Shown: positions 52,201 to 62,543 of the stretch, piece by piece | Position numbering within the stretch: position 1 is the stretch's first letter | Layout: every line of letters begins with the position of its first letter | Source: Haematococcus lacustris | Lineage: Eukaryota > Chlorophyta > Chlorophyceae > Chlamydomonadales > Haematococcaceae | DNA: 64,000 nucleotides | Direction of reading: 5' to 3' | Assembly (NCBI GenBank): GCA_030144725.1 | Contig: JASKMD010000031.1 | Location: 4,313,852 to 4,377,851 of the forward strand | Translations under genes and position numbers: made by a program | Notes under the pieces: generated by a model | Told to the model about the DNA's origin: nothing | Database searches by the model: none | What the model saw: only the letters and a program-made list of their open reading frames with translations

Positions 52201-55200
52201 CCTCCTGGGGCTGGGAGGGGCCAGCGGGCAGCAGGGCCAGGCGGGCGGCTCGGCTCAGCATCTTGTCGGACAGCTCCTTGAACTCCTCCTCCGCAACCTG
52301 GCAGGGGCAGGCCAGGGTCAGGGTCAGGGTCAGGGTCAGGGTCACGATCAGGGTCAGGGTCAGGGTCAGGGTCAGGGTCAGGGTCAGGGTCAGGGTCAGG
52401 GTCAGGGTCAGGGTCAGGGTCAGGGTCAGGGTCAGGGTCAGGGTCAGGGTCAGGGTCAGGGTCAGGGTCAGGGTCAGGGTCAGGGTCAGGGTCAGGGTCA
52501 GGGTCAGGGTCAGGGTCAGGGTCAGGGTCACGATCAGGGTCAGGGTCAGGGTCAGGGTCAGGGTCAGGGTCAGGGTCAGGGTCAGGGTCAGGGTCAGGGT
52601 CAGGGTCAGGGTCAGGGTCAGGGTCAGGGTCAGGGTCAGGGTCACGATCAGGGTCAGGGTCAGGGTCAGGGTCAGGGTCAGGGTCAGGGTCAGGGTCAGG
52701 GTCAGGGTCAGGGGCAAGGGCAGGGGTAGGGGCAGGGGCAGGAGCAAAGGATACAGCTAGGGGGAGGGGGGGTGTCATGTGCCTGATCCCACGCCTCTTG
52801 GCCCCCGGCCCTTGCCCCGCTGCTGCCTCTCTGCTCACCTCCAGGTCGTCCCTGGTGCTGATCACCCGGTTGCTAGGCAGCAGCGTGTACCTGGGCAGCA
52901 CAGGATGGGCAGTGGTGGGCCTGCACCGCCACGCACCAGTGATTCTTTTTTTGCGTAATACGTAACGATCGGAACCAAAAGCTTGTTTTCTAGGCCTGGC
53001 TTTCGTAACCAAACGGACCCTTGCGTCGGCTGGCCTCGGCTGCTCCGTAACTGAAAAATATTTTTTTTATGTAAAACATTTATAGAAAATGCCTTTTCGG
53101 CATAAGAAAATGCTGCGATACTTGTTTTTCGTTACCAGTCGGGACCAACTGCGTAACCAGCCAGGTGGTGGTCCAGGACCTTTCGTGACCAGCATCAGCT
53201 TGGCTGTTTTGAAAAACGAATCACTGCCACGCACCATGTGTTAGAGGGCGTCCGGTGCCTCAGGGTAGGTGAGGCTGAAGGAGGGCTGGTGAGGGCGTTT
53301 ACGGGCGACAGTAGCGTACATGTGAGCCAGATGGCGTCGAGTGTAGCATGCGAGAGGGTATGGCAAGAGGGGAGAGTGCAGGGGCCTGCTAAGCCTGATC
53401 AGCACCGCTCAGCCTGCATGACATGCCCTGCTCCCTGCACCACCTTACATCCTAGACCCACAGCAGAGGGCTCGCACCAGGGGAAGGGCAGGGGGCGCAT
53501 AGTGCAAACGAAAGCGCCAAGGTTAGGGTTAAGAGTTAGGGTTAGGGTGTTGGGCTTCAATTGTTAGCCAACGTGTCACGATTAGGTTCAGGCTCAAGGT
53601 TTATGGTTAGGGTTCAGGGTTAGGGGTTAAGCTGGGGTTAGGGTTAGGGTTAGGGTTGAGCGCAGGTTGAGCGCAGGGTGGTATGCAGGGAGGGTGCGTG
53701 AAGGGGAGGGGGACCCGGGTCACCTTTGCTCTGGTGGCAGCAGCTTGAGGGTTGAGCGGCGGGCCTTGATCTCCGCCCGCCACAGCTCCTCCATGCGGTT
53801 CAGGTCCCACTGCTTCACGTTGGCCAGCGTGAACTCCTGGTGAGGCAGCCATCACCCCCACCTCACCTCCGCGCACTGCGCCTCTGACGCACCACCCCTC
53901 CACGCACCGCACGCACCGCACCGGCGCTGACTGGACCAGCTGAGGTCATCAGGCATCACTCCCGCGTCACTGCCGCCATCAGCCAATACACAGCTGGGGG
54001 GAAGCTGGAGGGAAGCTGGCTCTAGGCTCTGCTCAGGCCTCCAAGCTTCTCCGGCAAAGGGGAAGGCGCTTCGGCATAGCTCCTTACCTTCCTCCTCTTC
54101 CTCCTCCCCCACCTGCCTCTCATCGCACTCTTACTGCCCCAGCTACCTCATACTCCCCTTACACGGTTCCTCCTTCCCTCCCTCCCTCCTTCACCCCGCT
54201 GGCCTCTACCCCACCCTGGACTCACATGTACGGCCATGACCAGCAGAATCTCCAACTGCTCCTCAGGGTCAATCTTCTCAGCAGCGGTCGCCCCTTCCTC
54301 CTCCTCGCCTTCGTCGCCCTCTTCTTCCCCCTCCCCCTCATCCTGTGCGCCCACCCACTCCACCCCCTCAGCCACACCCCTGCCTCCCATCTGCTTGCTC
54401 GGTCCAGGGATGATCAGGGCTGGGGAACTACGCAGGGGGGACAGGTTGTGGGCATGATGTGCCCGCAACTGCGCACTAGTGCGAGCGCTGTCACGCAGGG
54501 CACCCGGCTTGTCCTTGTCGTTGTCCCACAGCTGCCGGTTAACCACACTCGGACCGATGACCAGCCCGGGGGCGTCGAAATGCGCATGTGCGTGCGGTCG
54601 AGTCCCCAAGTGCGAGCCGTGGACTGCTTGGCTTCCGGCGGCGTCACTTGTGTGACTCGTGTGACTCGTGTGACTGAGGTGACGCCAAGGTTCTCCGGTG
54701 AGTAGGTCACGCTGCGCGCTCTCACTGCGAGTGACGGCGCCAGCAGGCTGGGGCTTTACCGGGGTCATCTCCGTAGCCAGGCTGGAGGCGTTGGGATCTT
54801 CGTCGTGGGCTTTGGCCGTGACGAAGACGCGGCTGGACTTTGGGCTGAGGAGCTGGGCGGAAGCCAGCGCTTCCTTTGCGGCCTTGTCCCTGCAAGCACG
54901 GGAGTGCGCCCTCCCTCAGGCCAGTTGCCTCCCACCACATGCACACCCTCTGGCCCTTCTGGCTTTCCAGGGCCACATCAGTGGCAGGCCATCCACTGGG
55001 CCCAGGCCATCCACTACACCGCATCCCCTCTTCCCTGCTCCAAACCACAACTCCCCTCTCACTGGCACCACCTGGTCACTTCCAACAACCTCACGCACCT
55101 CGCGTCTCCGAACTCCTGCGCACAACTGCAACCCCTAACCTCCTCACCTTGCGTCCCGAATCTTGTCCTGCTTGCATCCATGCAGGCGTTGCATGAGGGT

Positions 55201-58200
55201 GGCGATGCGCTCCTCACATCGCGCCTGGCCTGCCCGTTCCTGGGCATCCAAGGCGTCACGCACCAACACTAAGTGCCTGCAACACATCAAGTGCGGTGCA
55301 AGCACAAGCAGCAGCAGCAACAGCAGCAGCCAGGGTCAGCAATGGCTGCGGCGTCAATAGCATTGTACACCAGCATGAGGAGCAGCAGTAATGACGCAGG
55401 AGCTACAATAGGCAAGCAGTAAGTGCTGTCAGTGGTGTCAAGCATTGAGCTGTTCAGTCAGCCCAGGGTGCTGCTGGCAGGATGGGGGAAGGATGCATGG
55501 CATGGTAGGCATGCGCGTGGAGGCAGCATGGCGATGATGCCCTGCTGCCCCACCCGCTGCTTAGCTGCTGCTTGGCATGTACACCTGCGCCCTGTGTACC
55601 TGCGCATGAGGAAGATGACGCCCACTATCACGCCCAGCCCGCACACGCCAGCGATGACGACCGACAGTGCGATGGCCGCCATCAGCGCGCTGTTCAAAGC
55701 GGCGTCATCTGATGCATCCTGCGATTGAAACGCAACCGATGCGCTTTCAACGCCGAACCGCGATCACGCACTGTCGTACCGGCCCCGGCAACCTGGTTAC
55801 ATTTGTATGGCTTTCTACTGCTTACTGCTACTTCGGGTGTCCCATGCAGCCCCACACAGTTTGCTGTCTGATACGGTGTCCAGACTGCTCAGAGGCCTGG
55901 CGCGACAGTGTAGCTGTAGAGGACAAAGAAGTGGTCCAGCTTGAGGTGGTGGGCACACGCGTCGCAATGCAAGGGCCGCATCGCAGCGACGCCCCGGTTG
56001 GACCAGTAGGACGGACAGCAAAGTACATCTGGTGCACCTGGTAAACCTGGTGCAAGAAACACATGCCCCATGCGGCCATGGTGCTCCAAGCAGCTATAAC
56101 TCCACACCGTGTGCGCTTGTTTCTAGCCAAGGCGACAGTGTCATCCGCATGCAGCAGCAGGTGTGTAGTCATGGATGAGTGCCAATAGTAAGGTGCACGC
56201 TTCAAGTGTCGGGTGCAAGGTGCCCGTATAAAGTGCCGGCTTTATACCATCGTCATGGTGCAGGTAATATGTACAACAACGCAGTGTGAAGTCAGGACGC
56301 AGCTGCTCGACAGACGGCATCTAGCAGACCTGAGAGGTCTAGCTGCGAGGAGACGGTGGGCCTGGGCAGATCTGTGGGCATTAGGGGTGGTCAGGTGGAG
56401 GGGGAGGGGCTTACCGTGAAGATGACGTCGGCGCTGTCTCCAAATGCTACCGACTCTTTCCCGTACAGGTAGGTGGTGAAGTTGGAGGCAGCGAAGCCAA
56501 GGCTGCAGGCAGCCAGACACAGGCTCGTGGCATTGGGTCATGGGGCGGAAGGGGGATAAATGCGGGCGGCGTGCTGGGGGGAGGGCGGAGGGCAGAGGAG
56601 GGTGGAGGGCGATGGAGGGCGATGAAGGGCGGAGGCGGCGGAGGGCAGAAGAGGGAGGAGGGTGGTGGAGGGTGGTGGAGGGTGGTGGAGGGTGGAGGGC
56701 GGTGTAGGGCGGCGAGCCTGTGAGAGTGATTGTGTGTCTGGCTTACCCGCTGCTGATCACGTTGCGTTCCAGGAGTTGTTCCTCTTCCATTGCAGCCACC
56801 TGGCCATACCACCTGCAGCCATCAAGCGCTCAGCGCCCTCCTTACAGCGACCACCTGCTGTTAGCACTGCCCGTCACCGCCCACATCACACTTCCATGTA
56901 CGGTACACGGACGACCGCCGGCCTCCCTCCTCCCTCCCTGCCAGCTGCCAGCTTCCAACTCATTCTCATTGCCGCATGCTGGGATGGCATAGGGGGCAAA
57001 GGGTAGGGGCTGGCCTAGCGCTGCATCACAGCCAGCTGCCTGCTGCTCCCTCAGCAGCGCTGCAGCTGCCGGGGTCAGGCCAGGCCAGGCCAGGCCAGGC
57101 CAGGCCAGGCGGGCGGGTCGGGTCAGGTCAGGACACTCACCGGTAGTTGTCCAGGGTCAGGGGGAACTGGGCCCAGTAGGCCGTCTCGTTGATGGACAGC
57201 GCCAGGTCGCCAAGGTCTGGGTCCTAGGCGTATGGAAGACACAGGAGAGTGCCTCAAGGTCAACGTCAAGGTCGCCAGGTGCCAGGGTCAAGCAGGGGCA
57301 TCAAGGGTCCCTAGTGCTGCGCCTCTGAGCCCCTCTCTGGCCTCCTCCAGTCTGCGGTGAGCAGAATTGTTTTGTTCGTTTCTCCCGCATGACATTGTAA
57401 TTGTTTTTCATAGCGTGATGCGAGATAGTGCAGTTCGCAGGGCGCACATTTCATAGCGCAAAACGACCTGTGAATCATGGCATTTTATAGCGTGCGCTGG
57501 GCCCCTTTCCCCCTCCCTGACCCCTCCTGCCCTCACTGCACTCACTGTGTAGGCAGAGCCGCCGGTGGCGGTCAGGCAGGGGGTCAGGGGCGGGGGGCGC
57601 CGAGGGACACTGCCGTCAGCCGGCATGACCAGCTGCTGCGGCACCAGGCAGTTGTCCCTGCAGGGGGTGTGCAGCCAGGGCAAGCAAGCAGCTGGGCAAG
57701 AGTATCGGCTGCAGGCTGCGAGTCTTGCCCAAGGCCCCTACAATCCTGCACAGGGGGTGGGATGGGGAGGGGGGAGGGCAAAGCGGGAGAGAAGGGGAGG
57801 GAGGGGGAGATAAGGAGCCTCACATCACGATGACTGCGGCCTCCAGGCAGTCGTCAGGGTTGTAGCACAGGCGGCGGTGGCGCCAGAAGTTGCCCACCCC
57901 CTGCAGCGGCCCCCAGCTGTCAGTGACCCCGGGGAAGGTGTCCAGCTGGCCGTCCGCAGTGGAGCTGCACAGCCTCAGAGGCAGGAGCAAGCAGCAGGAG
58001 CAGCAGGAGCAGCAGGAGCAAGCAAGCAGGCAAGCAAGCAGCAGGAGCAAGCAGCCGCAACAGCTGAGGGGAATGAAGGCGCATGGCAGTGCAGCAGTCA
58101 TGGGGGCTGGGCAGGCAGGAGGTTGCGGGGCAGGGGGTGGGGCAGGGGGGTGGGGCAGGGGCTGGGGCAGGCATGAGTAGGGCATGGTGGGTGCATGGTT

Positions 58201-61200
58201 GTCGAGGTGAGGGTTGACAACCATGACCATGGTAGCAGCAGGTCCTGTAAGGGGGGCGGTGGGGTGAGGGGGACCACATCCCTGTACGACTGCATGGTTG
58301 GTCCGCCCAGCGCTCAGTAGGACTCACATGCTGGTGGCCAGGGACTCGTTGACATATGCAGCTCTGGACACCGTCTTCAGGTACCTGCACCACACCCACC
58401 ATTACTTGCAGCAGCAGCAGCAACGGCAGCAGCAGCAGCAGCAGCAGCATGGCCTGCCTGGGGCCTTACGTGCAGAACGCCATGAACAGGTTTGCTGGGA
58501 CATAGATCTATTGTCAAGCTGATGGACATACTGCCATGTGCTGGTGTTGACTTGTTGAAGTACACCATCAGCAGTTATGGTGGTTGGGTCGTCTATCTAT
58601 TCAGCAGGCTGGCAGGCCAGTTGGGGCCAACAGGCCTACAGGCCCGAGCTCACCAGCCGCTGTTGGGGGTCAGCTGGGCAGCCAGGGCCAGGGCCTGGGA
58701 CGCTTGGCTGGCTTCAGTCTGGGGCTCCTGGTTGTTGGCCGCAGCGGAGGAGGTGGCGGAGGTAGGTGATGCTGAGGAGGTGGAGGAGGAGCGGGCCGTA
58801 GGCAGTGCGCTGTTGAGTGCCTGTCAGGGTCAGGGTCAGGGTCAGGGTCAGGGTCAGGGTCAGGGTCAGGGTCAGGGTCAGGGTCAGGGTCAGGGTCAGG
58901 GTCAGGGTCAGGGTCAGGGTCAGGGTCAGGGTCAGGGTCAGGGTCAGGGTCAGGGTCAGGGTCAGGGTCAGGGTCAGGGTCAGGGTCAGGGTCAGGGTCA
59001 GGGTCAGGGTCAGGGTCAGGGTCAGGGTCAGGGTCAGGGTCAGGGTCAGGGTCAGGGTCAGGGTCAGGGTCAGGGTCAGGGCGGGCGGATCTACATCAGC
59101 ATGCACTGAAGGAGGGTTGGCTGGCACCATGATGAGCTGAGGAGCTGCATGCACACTGCATGCATGTGGGTTTAGTGTGAAAGGCCGTCCAGGCCCTGGT
59201 CAGGGTTAGGTATGTGAGTATGCAAGTGTGTGCAGAGGCCTGCCCTTCACCTTGAAGATGGCGGCATTGCGTTCCCCCCTGAGGGGCAGGCCCAGGCCGT
59301 CATCATCCAGCTGCACATGCAAGCCAGGGCAGCAGGCCGGGGGTTGTTGGGGTTGCAGGTGATGGGGGGGGTCTGGCTGGCTTGGCCTGGCTCCTAGGGT
59401 GTCGATGTGATGAAGGCTACGACCTTTGCCAATCACTGGGGGGGTGTAGCAAGATGATGGCTGGTGATGGTGGGTTTACACCGGTACAGCCGTCAGCCTG
59501 GTATGGCTGCTTGGCCCCAGGCTGAGGGGCTGGGCAGCAGGGGGAGGGCGCCTGGAAGCCCCAGGGCCAGGGCCATGGGGCAGCGGCCGAGGAGTTGCAG
59601 GCTAGAGGTAGGCGTGGTGGGTTAGGAGTGGGTTGGGAGCAGTGGGGTCGCAGGGGGCAGCAGCAGGGGGCTAGGAAGCCTGGATGGCAGGGAGGGAGGG
59701 GATTAGGAGGGGGTGGAGGGGGGCCTGGAGTGAGGAGTGGGGGAAGGTGAGGGGTCAGGAGCAAGCGTCATTGGGGGTCAGGTGCAAGGGGGTGCAGGGG
59801 TGCAGGGGAAGGAAGGGAGGGGAAGGAGGAGGGGGCAGGGGCGGGGGCGGTGGGGTGGCTCACGCTGTCCGGGGCGCGCCAGTCGCGAGCTTCCACTGCG
59901 CCCCACTGTGCGTCACAGAAGGCCGGGCTGAGCCGCACCCTGGCCCGCGTGATGTCTGCACCCAGCATGCCTGCATAGCACAGCGGGGTGGGGTGGGGTG
60001 GGGTGGGGTGGGGTGGGGTGGGGTGGGGTGGGGTGGGTCAAGGGCAGCGGGGAGGAGGTCCTTGTGGTGTCCAGCACTGCAAAGCAGTTGTCAGTGAGGT
60101 GGGAGAGTGGGGGAGAGTGGGTCCCCCCATCTCCTGCCCCACATCTGCCTTTGCCCCTGACCTGCGCTCATCATGGTGAAGTAGGCTGGCTCGACCTGCA
60201 TGTACACCTGTCCAGCAGCACCAGGGAGGGGCACAGCAGCAGGGAAGGAGACAGCAGCAGCAGCAGCAGCAGCAGGTGGCAGGAGCAACAGCATGAGCAG
60301 CAGCAGGCCGAGTAGGCACATCTTTACTGTAACACCCAACTCGCTGATGGCAAGCTAGGGAGGAAGGTGGGTGCGCAGCTGGGGGTGGGTGGTTGTGGGG
60401 CCTGGCAGGGGGTGGGTGGGTCCAGCAGGCTCAGGCCCCCCCCTCTCAGGCGTTGCCAAGCCAGCAGCCGGGCCACAGCAGCAAGGCCCGAGCAGCACTC
60501 AGACATTAGCACTCCCAGCACGGTGCTTGTCATGCGGCTGGCCTTGGGGGGGGGGGGGGGGCGGGGGAGGGGAGTGGTGGGCAGATGGGGGCGTAATGGG
60601 GGGAGGGGGGGAAGGCAAGCGGCAGCAGCCTGGCTGCCTGGTTGCAGTCTGCTGGATGGGGGTGGTCGGCAGGCCAGGGCTGACCTTGCGACTGGTCCAG
60701 AACCATTTCTGGTGATCTGGTACGCCCTGTGCACCACAGGGGGGGGAGGGAGAGCAGCGGGCAGCAGATGGGGGGAGGGCAGGGGCTAGTCCGTCAGTTC
60801 AGGGGGGCAGCAGGTGGGGGGAAATATACATGAAACCTGATAGTGCTGCTAGTTAAGGGGTTATAGCAGGTGAGGGGGGCAGCAGCAGCAGCAGCACCAC
60901 CACCAGGAGGAGCAGCAGCAGGGGCCGCAGCAGCAGCAAGGTGGCTAGTGCAGTGCAGTGCAGTGCAGTGCAGTGCAGTGCAGTGCAGTGCAGTGCAGTG
61001 CAGTGCAGTGCAGTGCAGTGCAGTTGCAGTGCATTGCAGTGCAGTGCAGTGCAGTGCAGTGCGGGCAAGGCAGAAGGCAGCGCCCCGAGTGGCCGGCATC
61101 AGGGCCGCAGGGCACGCACCTGGCCTTCCACCTCAAGGATGTGCAGTGTGTCGCTGCATGCCGGCGACTGCTCCACGCACGGCTGCGGGCAGCGGCACAC

Positions 61201-62511
61201 CAGCCACACCGCAGGTGAGGGTGAGGGTGAGGGTGAGGCCGGGCGAGGGTGAGGGGGAGGGGCAGAGGCAGGGGCAGGGGCAGGGGCAGGGTGACTGACA
61301 GTCGGAGGGCGGGGAGGGGCAGTGAGCCAGGCAGGGGGCAGCAGGGGGGCTGTCTACCTGAAACTGTGTGTGGTAATGCACCAGGTCGGTCGGCACCAGG
61401 CGTTGGTCCAGCTGCGGGTCATGGCCTGCACACAAACATCACACCATATCACTGACTCATTGGATAGGATGGGGATGGGGCGGAGTGGATGAGGAATATG
61501 AGGGAGGATCGGCAGGGAGAAGGTGATGGAATGCTGAGGCTTGCCATTGATCATGAAACAGATGAGGAGGGGGGCAGGGGGTAGGGTGGGGACCATGGAG
61601 GTGCGCGGGGCAGGAGGGTGGGGGTCCAGGGCCTTAAGGTGCTGCTGACCTTGTAAAAGCAACGCAGGGCGCTGTCCTCCCCTGGCAGGAGTCCACCATG
61701 CCGTGGTACAGCCCGCTGCTGTTCCAGGCGTCAAGGGGGAAGGGCAGCACCTAGGAAGTGTGAGGAAGGAGTGGTTGGGGGAGGGGGAGGGGAGGCTGGT
61801 GAGGAGACAGGGCAGGTGCAGGGGTGGGTTCCCCTCTGATGGCAGTCTCGAGGGCAGTGTCAATCCTTGACTGTACAGCCTTGACTGTCCCTCCAGCTGC
61901 CTGCACCCTGAGCACTGAATAGGTCAGTTCAGGTCCGATTGGGTCAGATCAGATCTAACCAGATCATGTCATGTTTCAGTCCAGATCAGACCAGGCCAGA
62001 TCAGACTAAGTCAAGCCAGATCAGGCCTGTCAGGTCGGATAAGAAAAAACAGGCCAAATCAGCCAGATCAGGTCAGATCTTCTCAAACCAGGGCTGCCTG
62101 GTCAGGGTCAGGGTCAGGGTCAGGGTCAGGGTCAGGGTCAGGGTCAGGGTCAGGGTCAGGGTCAGGGTCAGGGTCAGGGTCAGGGTCAGGGTCAGGGTCA
62201 GGGTCAGGGTCAGGGTCAGGGTCAGGGTCAGGGTCAGGGTCAGGGTCAGGGTCAGGGTCAGGGTCAGGGTCAGGGTCAGGGTCAGGGTCAGGGTCAGGGT
62301 CAGGGTCAGGGTCAGGGTCAGGGTCAGGGTCAGGGTCAGGGTCAGGGTCAGGGCCCCTACCCCCCCTGGCTGCCTGCTGACCGCCCCCTCTACCTGTACA
62401 TGGATGCTGCCCTGATGCGTGGCGGCAGTGTACAGGGGCTTGCAGGTGGTGGGCACGCAGCCAGGCAGGATGGGCTGCCCAGCCAGCCGACCATACACCT
62501 GGACGACCACC

Positions 62512-62543
<32 letters not shown>

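Noticed and set aside
52188..52760. Arg-Val, Gly-Gln or Leu-Thr repeat proteins over the GGGTCA arrays
   Set aside because: Hexamer arrays create dipeptide frames in all registers, and all four arrays lie in introns of the minus-strand gene.
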